Below, in pieces: positions 34,249 through 42,402 of a stretch of DNA of 64,000 bases. The DNA comes from Dyella sp. AtDHG13 (GTDB taxonomy: Bacteria; Pseudomonadota; Gammaproteobacteria; Xanthomonadales; Rhodanobacteraceae): NCBI RefSeq assembly GCF_003201105.1, contig NZ_QICJ01000008.1:62001-126000 (forward strand), given 5' to 3'. Below the pieces are notes generated by a model. It was given only the letters and a program-made list of their open reading frames with translations. It was not told the DNA's origin and ran no database searches. How positions within the stretch are numbered: the first letter of the stretch is position 1; each line of letters opens with the position of its first letter. Both the position numbers and the translations under genes were made by a program.

Positions 34249-34689
34249 ATGGCGGATAAAAGTCTGATCGGCCGTTCCACGGGCGTGACCACGGTAGAAG
34301 TCGAAAAGGGACGCTTGCGGTTCTTCGCCAAGGCCATAGGCGAAACCGACCCTATCTACACCGACGAGGCAGCGGCGAAGGCCGCCGGCTACCGTTCGCT
34401 GCCGGTGCCGCCCACCTTCCTCATGTGCCTGGAAAGCGAAGGCCGCAACCCGCAGTCCATCGTGGAGGACGTGATGGGTTTCGATCTGGGTCGCATCCTG
34501 CATGCGGAGCAGGGGTTCACCTATCACGCCATGGCCTTCGCCGGCGACGTGCTGACCTTCGACACGCATATCGTCGACGTTTACGAGAAGAAGGGCGGCG
34601 CCCTGACCTTCGTGGTCCAGGAAACGCGCGTAACCAACCAGGCGGGCGAGCACATCGCCGACCTGCGTTCATCGCTGGTGCAACGATGA
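34249..34689 (+). CDS. MaoC/FAS1-type hot-dog dehydratase subunit, probably non-catalytic
   Basis: A 146-residue protein of the MaoC N-terminal-like (FAS1-type dehydratase) family. The hydratase motif is degenerate: IGETDPIYTDEAAAKAAGY, where Tyr37 replaces the catalytic His. Such subunits pair with an active MaoC partner in heteromeric (R)-3-hydroxyacyl hydratases such as HadAB or ChsH1/H2. The next gene, overlapping or a few bases on, encodes an intact partner, which supports a heterodimer. Confidence 0.82.
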   Translation: MADKSLIGRSTGVTTVEVEKGRLRFFAKAIGETDPIYTDEAAAKAAGYRSLPVPPTFLMCLESEGRNPQSIVEDVMGFDLGRILHAEQGFTYHAMAFAGDVLTFDTHIVDVYEKKGGALTFVVQETRVTNQAGEHIADLRSSLVQR

Positions 34690-34700
34690 GGAGCCAGGCC

Positions 34701-35120
34701 ATGGCCATGCTTTCCCACGAGCAGGTGCGGGTGGGCGACACGCTGCCGCCACTTACCCTGCGTCCGATCAACCGCACCACGCTCGCGTTGTATGCCGGCG
34801 CATCGGGCGACCACAACCAGATTCACATTGACATCGACTTTGCCCGCAAGGCAGGCATGCCCGACGTGTTCGCCCACGGCATGTTGTCGGCCGCCTATCT
34901 CGGGCGTCTGCTCACCGCATGGGTGCCCCAGTCGCAGCTACGCAAGATCACGGTGCGCTTCACCGGCATTACCCAGCTTGGCCATGTGCCGCATCTCACG
35001 GGCCACGTTGCCGAGGAGCTGGAGCAGAACGGCGAGCGTTGCGTGCGCGTGGAGATCCGCTGCGAAAACCAATACGGCGAACACAAGGTCGTGGGCGACG
35101 CCATCGTCGCGCTGTCCTGA
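34701..35120 (+). CDS. MaoC-type (R)-specific enoyl-CoA hydratase, catalytic subunit
   Basis: A 139-residue hot-dog protein with the R-hydratase motif ASGDHNQIHID (Asp37 and His42 intact; Gln stands where Pro is usual) followed by ARKAGMPDVFAHGML. It would hydrate trans-2-enoyl-CoA to (R)-3-hydroxyacyl-CoA. The ATG at 34701 has GAGGAG 8 nt upstream; an ATG at 34686 that overlaps the previous stop (ATGA) is an alternative. Its pairing with the inactive hot-dog upstream suggests a HadAB-like enzyme adapted to bulky substrates. Confidence 0.85.
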   Translation: MAMLSHEQVRVGDTLPPLTLRPINRTTLALYAGASGDHNQIHIDIDFARKAGMPDVFAHGMLSAAYLGRLLTAWVPQSQLRKITVRFTGITQLGHVPHLTGHVAEELEQNGERCVRVEIRCENQYGEHKVVGDAIVALS

Positions 35121-35163
35121 CGGCGCATCGGTGCTCGCAAAAAAACAGATTTCAGGAGAACAC

Positions 35164-35994
35164 ATGAAGAAGCTCGAAGGTAAGGTCGCCCTTGTGACCG
35201 GCGCTGGCCGTGGCATCGGCCGTAGCGTGGCACTGAAGCTCGCCGGCGATGGCGCGCGCGTGGTGCTCAACGATCTCGATGCCGCGCCGGCCGAAGAAGT
35301 CGTTGCTGAAATCCGCCAGGCTGGCGGTGAGGCCGTCGCCTGCGTGGGCAGCGTCACCACCCCGGATTTTGCGGATCGCCTGGTCAAGACGGCGCTCGAT
35401 CACTACGGCGGCATCGACATCGTCGTCAACAACGCGGGCTATACCTGGGACAACGTCATCCAGAAGATGACGGACGAGCAGTGGTACGCAATCATCGACT
35501 GCCATCTGACCGCGCCGTTCCGCATCCTGCGCGCGGTCTATCCCGTGATCAGCGCGCTGGCCAAGCAGGAGGCCGCCGAGGGCCGCGTGGTCAACCGCAA
35601 GATCGTCAACATTTCCTCCGTGTCGGCCAGCGGCAACGCCGGCCAGGTCAACTACTCCACGGCCAAAGCCGGCGTGATGGGCATGACGAAGGCGCTGGCC
35701 AAGGAGTGGGGGCGTCACAAGGTGAACGTCAACGCGGTGGCCTTCGGCCACATCGAAACGCGCATGACGGTGCCAGTGGAAGGCGAGGCCAAGACGGTGA
35801 CCATCGAGGGGCGCGAGATCCGCGTGGGCATCAGCCCGCAGCTAGTCGAAATGTCCAAGCACATGACCCCGCTGGGTCGCCCCGGCACGCCGGACGAAGC
35901 CGCCGGTGCCGTCTACCTGTTCTGCATCCCGGAATCCGATTACGTATCCGGGCAGGTGCTGGTGTGCGGCGGCGGGCTGGGTACCGTCGTCTGA
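35164..35994 (+). CDS. SDR-family (3R)-hydroxyacyl-CoA dehydrogenase (FabG-like)
   Basis: A 276-residue short-chain dehydrogenase. The nucleotide-binding motif TGAGRGIG is at residue 13, NNAG near residue 88, and the catalytic Ser-Tyr-Lys in VNISSVSASG and YSTAKAG near residues 140-167. Asp at the end of the second strand (VLNDLD) favours NAD over NADP. It carries ~25 residues more than FabG, including an insertion before the C-terminus (VEGEAKTVTIEGREIRVG), as seen in MFE-2-type and related SDRs. Downstream of an (R)-hydratase, oxidation of (3R)-hydroxyacyl-CoA is the likely job. Confidence 0.82.
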   Translation: MKKLEGKVALVTGAGRGIGRSVALKLAGDGARVVLNDLDAAPAEEVVAEIRQAGGEAVACVGSVTTPDFADRLVKTALDHYGGIDIVVNNAGYTWDNVIQKMTDEQWYAIIDCHLTAPFRILRAVYPVISALAKQEAAEGRVVNRKIVNISSVSASGNAGQVNYSTAKAGVMGMTKALAKEWGRHKVNVNAVAFGHIETRMTVPVEGEAKTVTIEGREIRVGISPQLVEMSKHMTPLGRPGTPDEAAGAVYLFCIPESDYVSGQVLVCGGGLGTVV

Positions 35995-36070
35995 GTCGAC
36001 ATCGCTTCAGCGCGACGCGTCTGCTACGCCGACGTTGCCCGCGCAAGCCGAATCTTCCAAGGAATCGATC

Positions 36071-37219
36071 ATGCAATTGAAGGGTTACCGCTCCCCGTGG
36101 ATGGACGACGCGACGGACATATTCGGCGACAGCATCCGCCGCTTCGTGGGCGAACAGCTGGTGCCGCACGAAGACCGCTGGCGCGAACAGCACAGCGGCG
36201 ATCGCGAGGCGTGGCGCGCGTGCGGCGAGATGGGCATGATTCTGCCGGACATCCCGTCCGAATACGGCGGCGTGGACGGCTCGCCGGCGTACTACGCGGT
36301 GGCGTTCCAGGAGCTCACCTACGCTGGCGTGACCAGCCTGGCGCTGAGCATCAACCACATCGTGGGCCACTACATCCTCAGCAGCGGTACGGAGGCGCAG
36401 AAACGGCACTGGCTGCCGGGCATGGCGTCGGGCGAGATCATCACCTCCATCGCCATGACCGAGCCGGGCACCGGATCGGACCTCCAGGCCGTGCGCACGC
36501 GTGCGGTGAAGAAGGGCGACAGCTACGTGATCAGTGGCGCCAAGACCTTCATCAGCAACGGCCAGCTGAGCGACATGGTGGTCGTGGTGGCCAAGACCGA
36601 CCCCGAACAGGGCGCCAAGGGCATCTCGCTGTTCATCGTGGACACGCGCACGCCGGGCTTCCGCCGCGGCAAGTGCCTGGACAAGATGGGGCTGCCCGGC
36701 CAGGACACCTCGGAGATGTTCTTCGACGACTGCGTCGTGCCCGCGGACTGCCTGCTCGGCGGCGTGGAGGGCCAGGGCTTCTACCAGCTGATGCAGCAGT
36801 TGCCGTACGAGCGTGCCGAAATCGCCATCCAGGCCACCGCCACCATGGAGCGCGCCTTCGCCCTGACCGTGGACTACACCAAGGAGCGCAAGGCCTTCGG
36901 CAAGCCGATCCTCGACTTTCAGAACACGCGCTTCACCCTGGCGGACGTCAAGGCCACGGTATTCGCCTCGCGCACCTTCTGCGACCTCATTGTCCAGCGC
37001 TGGATCGACGGTACGCTGGACACCGCCACCGCCTCCATGGGCAAATTCTGGCTGACCGATCGCCAGGGCGAGGTGCTGGACCGTTGCCTGCAGTTCTTTG
37101 GCGGCTTCGGCTATATGAACGAATATCCGATCGCGCGCATGTTCACCGACGCCCGCGTCACCAAGATCTACGGTGGCGCCAACGAAATACAGCGGGAACT
37201 GGTCGGCCGTTCGCTTTGA
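36071..37219 (+). CDS. acyl-CoA dehydrogenase, LCAD/IVD-like
   Basis: A 382-residue FAD-dependent acyl-CoA dehydrogenase. Family motifs are IAMTEPGTGSDLQ near residue 127, GAKTFISNGQLSD, RKAFGKPILDFQNTRF and FGGFGYMNEYPIARMFTDARV. At the usual MCAD catalytic site (YEG) it reads YGGAN, so the catalytic base is expected at Glu247 in LPYERAE, as in long-chain and isovaleryl-CoA dehydrogenases. LCAD enzymes accept branched acyl-CoAs, which fits the racemase and SCP-x-like thiolase nearby. Electrons would pass to EtfAB. Confidence 0.9.
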   Translation: MQLKGYRSPWMDDATDIFGDSIRRFVGEQLVPHEDRWREQHSGDREAWRACGEMGMILPDIPSEYGGVDGSPAYYAVAFQELTYAGVTSLALSINHIVGHYILSSGTEAQKRHWLPGMASGEIITSIAMTEPGTGSDLQAVRTRAVKKGDSYVISGAKTFISNGQLSDMVVVVAKTDPEQGAKGISLFIVDTRTPGFRRGKCLDKMGLPGQDTSEMFFDDCVVPADCLLGGVEGQGFYQLMQQLPYERAEIAIQATATMERAFALTVDYTKERKAFGKPILDFQNTRFTLADVKATVFASRTFCDLIVQRWIDGTLDTATASMGKFWLTDRQGEVLDRCLQFFGGFGYMNEYPIARMFTDARVTKIYGGANEIQRELVGRSL

Positions 37220-37268
37220 ACGCGTTCCGTTTGATGTTGGTGCATCACCTGCACGTGGAATACACCGG

Positions 37269-38837
37269 ATGAACATCACCCAAGGACTCCATCGCCATAT
37301 CCAGCAGCGTCCCCATGCCACGGTGATCCGCAGCATGGGACGAAGCATCACGTTCGCCGAGCTTGGCCAGCGCGTTGCCCGGCTGGCCGGCGCGCTTGTG
37401 CAGCTGGGCTTGGCGCAAGGCGATTGCATCGCCATGCTGTCGCGCAACTCGCACCGCTATATCGAATATGCGCTGGGCGTGCCCTGGGCGGGCGGCGTGC
37501 TCAATCCGGTCAATACGCGCTGGAGCCACGCGGAGATCCTGTATTCGCTGAACGATTCGGCCACCACCATCCTGATCGTCGACGACACGTTCAAGGAAGC
37601 TGGCGCGGCCATCGCCAGGCAGTCCGAAACGATTCGCCACGTCATCTATGCCGGCGACGGCGACACGCCGGAAGGCATGCTGTCCTACGAGGCGTTGCTC
37701 GCCGCTGCCGAGCCCGTGCAAGACGTGCGTCGAAGCGGTGACGACCTGCTCGGCATCTTCTACACCGGCGGCACCACCGGATTCCCCAAGGGTGTCATGA
37801 TCAGCTACAACAACCTGGCGTATGCCTCGTTGACGTCGCTGGCCAAGGGTTTCCTCAGTCGCGACGCCGTGTTTCTGCATGCCATGCCGATGTTCCACCT
37901 GGCCGACTTCTCGGCGATGTACGGCCTGCTGGTGACCGGCGGCGTGCACGTGGTGCTGCCGGCCTTTACGGGCACGACCGCGCTGGAAGCCATCGCGCTG
38001 GAGCAAGTGACCGAGCTGATGCTCGCGCCCACCATGATCCAGATGATGCTGGACGCGCGCGAGGCCGATCCGGAGCTGGGCAAGATCCGCTTCGACGGCA
38101 TCCGCAACATCATCTACGGCGCTTCGCCCATTTCGTCGACCCTGCTGGATCATGCCTGCGAAGCGTTTCCGTCAGCCCGTTTCTTCCAGGGCTATGGCAT
38201 GACCGAGCTCACCACCGGCGGCACCATGCTCGATGCCGAATACCACTGCAAGGAGCACCACCTCAGCGGAAAGATGTATTCCGCCGGGCGCGCGGTCAGT
38301 TGCGTGGAACTGCGCATCGTCGATACCGATGGCAACGAGGTGCCGCGAGGCACGGTGGGCGAGATCGTCGTGCGCGGCCCCAACGTGATGCTGGGCTATC
38401 TCAATCAGCCGGACATGACGGCGGCCGTGCTGCGGGATGGCTGGATGCATACCGGCGACGGCGCTTATATGGACAAGGACGGCTTCGTCTATATCGTGGA
38501 CCGCCTCAAGGACATGATCGTGAGCGGCGGCGAGAACGTGTATTCCGCCGAGGTGGAAAGCGCCATGTCCAGCCACCCTGCCGTCGCGTTGTGCGCGGTC
38601 ATCGGTATTCCGTCGGAAAAGTGGGGCGAGGCGGTGCATGCCGTCGTCGTGCTCAAGGCAGGCATGAGCGCCAGCGAAGACGAGATTGTGCAGCATTGCC
38701 GTGGCCTGATCGCCGGCTACAAATGTCCCCGCAGCGTGGAATTCCGCCCCGCCTTGCCGCTTTCCAGCGTGGGCAAGCTGCTCAAGAACGAGTTGCGCGA
38801 ACCGTATTGGAAGGGCCGTTCCCGCGGTGTGGCCTGA
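37269..38837 (+). CDS. acyl-CoA synthetase (AMP-forming), medium/long chain
   Basis: A 522-residue ANL-superfamily ligase with the phosphate loop YTGGTTGFPKG near residue 162, the adenine motif YGMTELTTGG near residue 316, TGDGAYMDKDGFVYIVDRLKDMIVSGGENVY near residue 400 and a terminal Lys in SSVGKLLKNELR. It activates the free acid to its CoA ester at the entry of the pathway. It is the last gene of the rightward operon, 49 nt after the acyl-CoA dehydrogenase. The chain specificity cannot be read from sequence alone. Confidence 0.9.
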   Translation: MNITQGLHRHIQQRPHATVIRSMGRSITFAELGQRVARLAGALVQLGLAQGDCIAMLSRNSHRYIEYALGVPWAGGVLNPVNTRWSHAEILYSLNDSATTILIVDDTFKEAGAAIARQSETIRHVIYAGDGDTPEGMLSYEALLAAAEPVQDVRRSGDDLLGIFYTGGTTGFPKGVMISYNNLAYASLTSLAKGFLSRDAVFLHAMPMFHLADFSAMYGLLVTGGVHVVLPAFTGTTALEAIALEQVTELMLAPTMIQMMLDAREADPELGKIRFDGIRNIIYGASPISSTLLDHACEAFPSARFFQGYGMTELTTGGTMLDAEYHCKEHHLSGKMYSAGRAVSCVELRIVDTDGNEVPRGTVGEIVVRGPNVMLGYLNQPDMTAAVLRDGWMHTGDGAYMDKDGFVYIVDRLKDMIVSGGENVYSAEVESAMSSHPAVALCAVIGIPSEKWGEAVHAVVVLKAGMSASEDEIVQHCRGLIAGYKCPRSVEFRPALPLSSVGKLLKNELREPYWKGRSRGVA

Positions 38838-38998
38838 GCGTGCTTCGATACGCTGACGGGAAGCATGAGGTGACGACGAACCGGTTCGCTCTGAGCGGAT
38901 GCAATATGGCGGTCATGCGCTGACCTTCAAACCGGCATGGGTGCATGCGCATCACCCGATGCCCGCAGTGATACGGATGCGGTTTGACCGTTCAAAGG

Positions 38999-39013
38999 TA
39001 GGTTGGGGGGCGA
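38999..39013. promoter_or_regulatory. 15-nt G-rich motif (copy 2)
   Basis: Identical to 30151-30165 (TAGGTTGGGGGGCGA). No gene starts close by in either direction, so its function here is unclear. Confidence 0.35.
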
Positions 39014-39014
39014 T

Positions 39015-39046
39015 GGGCGGACGGTGCTGGGGGGTGCCGTCCGCCC
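39015..39046. terminator. candidate hairpin terminator downstream of the acyl-CoA synthetase operon
   Basis: A perfect 10-bp stem GGGCGGACGG/CCGTCCGCCC with a 12-nt G-rich loop. Only a weak pyrimidine run follows, so termination is uncertain. Confidence 0.4.
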
Positions 39047-39135
39047 TATCGTTTGAGCCCGCACGACGAGGGACGAACGGTTATTCCCGCGCCATCACCT
39101 TCGGACCCGTTCGCAATCTAGCGCGAACGTCTAAT

Positions 39136-39240
39136 TCCCTCACCGTCATTCCGGCGAAGGCCGGAATCCAGCGACTTTAATGCCCTGAAAAAGGCTAAAA
39201 GGCACTGGATTCCGGCCTTCGCCGGAATGACGGTGAGGGA
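39136..39240. repeat. paired REP element (BIME-like), perfect 36-bp inverted repeat
   Basis: Arms 39136-39171 and 39205-39240 are exact reverse complements, each itself palindromic around ATTCCGGCGAAGGCCGGAAT, with a 33-nt spacer. The sequence type matches Xanthomonad/Pseudomonad REP units. It lies between convergent operons, a typical position. Confidence 0.9.
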
Positions 39241-39333
39241 TACAGGCGTCATGCGAGATGTTGAACGGTCTTTGAGGTTATTCAGTGTCTGAAGTTGTCC
39301 AGCGTCGTCTCAATAGGAAAACACGCAAAGCGC

Positions 39334-40497
39334 TTACTTGGAGCCCGCCTGGAAATCCAGGCCGTTCTCTCGCAAGCGCTCCACGTCGGCGGGGTCGAAG
39401 CCCCAATCACGCAGGGCCGCGCAGCCACCTTCGCCGCGTTCTGGTGCTGCCGCCTTGATGGCGGAAGGGGTTGCCGAGAACCGTGGCGCCGGCGCCGGCT
39501 GTACCACACCATCAACCTCCACGAAGCTGCCGCGCGCGCGGTGATGCGGGTGGCTGGGTGCTTCCGCAAAACCCAGCACCGGTGCCACGCAGGCATCGCT
39601 TCCCTCGAAGATCGCGCACCACTCGTCGCGTGTGCGCGTGAGGAACGCCGCCTCCAATTGCTGGCGCAGTATCGGCCAGCCCTTGCGGTCGTGTTGATGC
39701 GGCAGGCTGGCGCCATCGAGGCCGAGTTTGTGCAGCAGCTCGGCATAGAAGCGTTCTTCCACGGCGCCCACCGCCATGTAATGGCCGTCGCGCGTGCGGT
39801 AGCTGTCGTACCAGGGCATGCCGCCGTCGAGCAGGTTGCTGCCGCGTTGTTCGCGCCAGTTGCCGGAGGCCAGCAGGCCCCAGATGACCGAACCCAGCTG
39901 TGCCGCGCCCTCGGTCATCGCCGCGTCGACGACCTGCCCCGCACCGCCGCGTTGCACGTGCAGCAATGCCGCCAGTACGCCCAGCGCGAGCAGCATGCCG
40001 CCGCCACCGTAATCGCCGACCAGGTTCAGCGGCGGCACCGGCGGGCCGTCGCGGCGGCCGATGCCGGAGAGCACGCCCGCCAGCGCGATGTAGTTGAGGT
40101 CGTGTCCCGCCCGTTCGGCCAGCGGGCCCGTCTGGCCCCAGCCCGTCATGCGTCCGTAGACCAGCCTGGGGTTCCGCGCCAACGCTGTTTGCGGGCCCAG
40201 CCTCAGGCGCTCCATGGTGCCCGGTCGGAAGCCTTCGATCACCACGTCGGCGCGTGCCATCAGGTCCAGCGCGGCTTCCGCCGCCTGCGGCTTCTTGAGG
40301 TCGAGGGTGACCGATCGACGTCCGCGCGCCACGACATCCACGATGCGGCGTTCGGTCTTCGGCCCCAGGTCGCTGGGCGGCAATGGCCGGTGCACGCACA
40401 GCACGTCGGCGCCCATGTCGGCGAGCAGCATGGCGCCGAACGGCGCCGGGCCGATGGCTTCGAATTCCAGTACACGGATACCGCTTAGAACACCCAT
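39334..40497 (-). CDS. alpha-methylacyl-CoA racemase (family III CoA-transferase fold)
   Basis: A 387-residue CaiB/BaiF-family protein that by recalled comparison follows AMACR/MCR rather than CoA-transferases along its length: AGHDLNYIALAGVLS, PLNLVGDYGGGGM, GSNLLDGGMPWY and SDACVAPVL. The three residues used by the mycobacterial racemase (His126, Asp156, Glu241) appear as His132, Asp162 and Glu247, a constant offset of six. It would interconvert (2R)- and (2S)-methylacyl-CoA so that branched chains can enter dehydrogenation. The start at 40497 gives the usual LSGIRVLEFE opening. It ends the leftward gene set, 47 nt after an acyl-CoA dehydrogenase. Confidence 0.88.
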   Translation of the reverse strand: MGVLSGIRVLEFEAIGPAPFGAMLLADMGADVLCVHRPLPPSDLGPKTERRIVDVVARGRRSVTLDLKKPQAAEAALDLMARADVVIEGFRPGTMERLRLGPQTALARNPRLVYGRMTGWGQTGPLAERAGHDLNYIALAGVLSGIGRRDGPPVPPLNLVGDYGGGGMLLALGVLAALLHVQRGGAGQVVDAAMTEGAAQLGSVIWGLLASGNWREQRGSNLLDGGMPWYDSYRTRDGHYMAVGAVEERFYAELLHKLGLDGASLPHQHDRKGWPILRQQLEAAFLTRTRDEWCAIFEGSDACVAPVLGFAEAPSHPHHRARGSFVEVDGVVQPAPAPRFSATPSAIKAAAPERGEGGCAALRDWGFDPADVERLRENGLDFQAGSK

Positions 40498-40544
40498 GTC
40501 ATCGGGCTCCCTTGATGCTGTGGAAGAGAAAAGGCATAGCAGGC

Positions 40545-42392
40545 TCAAAACCATTCATCGCGCATATCCAGCGTGGTGCGGTCCAGTGAAGCGAGCAGGT
40601 CGAGCTGCGGCGTGATGCGCGGCAGTTCCCAGCGGTAGAAGTAATCGGCCGCCGCCAGCTTGCCGCGCAGAAAATCCCCGTCGTTGCCGTGTCGACCGGC
40701 GGAGAGCGCCTGTTGTGCTACCCGCGCCTGTTCCAGCCATATCCATGCCATCACCACGTGGCCGAAGGCTTCGAGATATACGCTGGCATTGGCCAGGGTG
40801 AGACGAAGATCGTCCGCGCTCCACAGCTGCGCCGTGACTTCGGCAAGACGGACCATCGCCGCATGCAGTGCATCGGGATGATGGTCGATCACGCCGCGTG
40901 CGCCTTCCACGGTCTGTTGCATGCGGCTGCACAGCGCACGCCAGGCCGCGCCCTGGTGCATGGTGACCTTGCGGCCCAGCAGGTCCAGCGCCTGGATGCC
41001 GTGCGTGCCTTCGTGGATCGGATTGAGGCGGTTGTCCCGATAGAACTGCTCGACGTTGTATTCGCGCGTGTAGCCGTAGCCGCCGTGTACCTGGATGGCC
41101 AGATCGTTGGCCTCGAGGCACCACTGCGATGGCCAGCTCTTGGCAATGGGCGTGAGGATGTCGAGCAGCAGCGTCAGCTGCTCGGCTTCCCCGGCATCGC
41201 CGCGCTCGCGTGCCGCACGCGCTTCGTCGACCAGCCTGGCGCTGTAGAGAATCAAGGCGAGCGCGCCTTCGGCATAACTCTTCTGCGCCAGCAGCATGCG
41301 GCGAACGTCGGCGTGCTCCACCAGTTTCACCTGGGGAAGGGATGCGTCCTTGCCGTTCGAGCCGGTGACGCGCCCCTGCGGCCGACTGCGCGCGTAATCC
41401 AGTGCGTGCAGATAGCCGGTGTAACCCAACGCGGCTGCGCCCAGGCCGACGCCGATGCGCGCCTCGTTCATCATGTGGAACATGCAGCTCAGGCCCTGGC
41501 CGGGCTCGCCCACCAGGTAACCGATGGCGCCGGCCTTGCCCTGCGGCTGATGGCCGCCTTCGCCGAAGTTGAGCAGGCAGTTCACCGTGCCGCGATAACC
41601 CATCTTGTGATTGAGGCCGGCCAGCACGACATCGTTGTGTCCGCCGAGCGAACCGTCCGGCTGCACCAGATAGCGGGGCACGACGAACAGGGAAATGCCT
41701 TTCACGCCGGGCTGGAGCTTGCCATCGGGGCCTGGAATCTTCGCCAGCACCAGATGCACGATGTTTTCCGAGAGCTCGTGCTGGCCACCGGAAATCCACA
41801 TCTTGTTGCCGCGCAGGCGGTATTGCGCGCCCAGCGGCGACTCGCCCTCGTATTCGGCGCGCGTGCCGATGTCCGCCAGCGACGAGCCCGCCTGCGGTTC
41901 GGACAGGCACATGGTGCCGAAGAAGCGGCCTTCCATCGCCGGTCGCACGAAGGTGTCGATCTGCGCCTGCGTGCCGTGGGCGAGCAGCAGGTTGGCGTTG
42001 CCGACGGTGAGAAAGGGATAGCCGGCGGTGCCGATATTGGCAGCCAGGAACCACGCGAAGCCCGCTTTCTCGACCACCATCGGCAACTGCATGCCGCCGA
42101 GCCCGTAGTCCTGTCCGGCCGCCATCAGGCCCGCCTCGCAAAAGGCATCCAGCGCGGTCTTCACTTCCGAGATCAGATAGACGCGCCCGCCATCGAAGTG
42201 CGGTTCGTGCTGGTCGTTCTTGCGATTGTGGGTGGCGAACCGTTCGCTGGCGATCTTCTGGCAGGTGTCGAGCACGGCATCGAAGGTGTCGCGCGAGTGA
42301 TCGGCATGGCGCGGATGCCGCGTGAGTTCGTCCACCTTGAGCCAGTCGTACAGGAGAAAGTCGAGGTCGCGGCGGCTGAGGATCAACGACAT
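40545..42392 (-). CDS. acyl-CoA dehydrogenase, large DmdC-like subtype
   Basis: A 615-residue acyl-CoA dehydrogenase, about 220 residues longer than classical enzymes because of an extended N-terminus and a C-terminal helical domain, as in DmdC/AidB-related proteins. FAD-binding motifs are MCLSEPQAGSSLADI near residue 161 and GNKMWISGGQHELS. The catalytic base is Glu461 in IHEGTHGIQALDLLGRK. It is distinct from the LCAD-like enzyme at 36071, so two chain types or two rounds of oxidation may be handled. It starts 10 nt after the thiolase stop in the leftward operon. Confidence 0.9.
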   Translation of the reverse strand: MSLILSRRDLDFLLYDWLKVDELTRHPRHADHSRDTFDAVLDTCQKIASERFATHNRKNDQHEPHFDGGRVYLISEVKTALDAFCEAGLMAAGQDYGLGGMQLPMVVEKAGFAWFLAANIGTAGYPFLTVGNANLLLAHGTQAQIDTFVRPAMEGRFFGTMCLSEPQAGSSLADIGTRAEYEGESPLGAQYRLRGNKMWISGGQHELSENIVHLVLAKIPGPDGKLQPGVKGISLFVVPRYLVQPDGSLGGHNDVVLAGLNHKMGYRGTVNCLLNFGEGGHQPQGKAGAIGYLVGEPGQGLSCMFHMMNEARIGVGLGAAALGYTGYLHALDYARSRPQGRVTGSNGKDASLPQVKLVEHADVRRMLLAQKSYAEGALALILYSARLVDEARAARERGDAGEAEQLTLLLDILTPIAKSWPSQWCLEANDLAIQVHGGYGYTREYNVEQFYRDNRLNPIHEGTHGIQALDLLGRKVTMHQGAAWRALCSRMQQTVEGARGVIDHHPDALHAAMVRLAEVTAQLWSADDLRLTLANASVYLEAFGHVVMAWIWLEQARVAQQALSAGRHGNDGDFLRGKLAAADYFYRWELPRITPQLDLLASLDRTTLDMRDEWF

Positions 42393-42402
42393 GGCCCGCC
42401 GC

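Larger units (their letters stand above)
38838..39333. other. 496-nt intergenic region between converging operons
   Basis: No convincing gene. It holds the second copy of the 15-nt G-rich motif (38999), a hairpin (39015-39046) and a perfect REP pair (39136-39240). Confidence 0.65.

Noticed and set aside
38899-39180. A 93-residue rightward frame in the gap after the acyl-CoA synthetase
   Set aside because: Its end is translated REP sequence (VIPAKAGIQ), a well-known false gene signal; no family resemblance.
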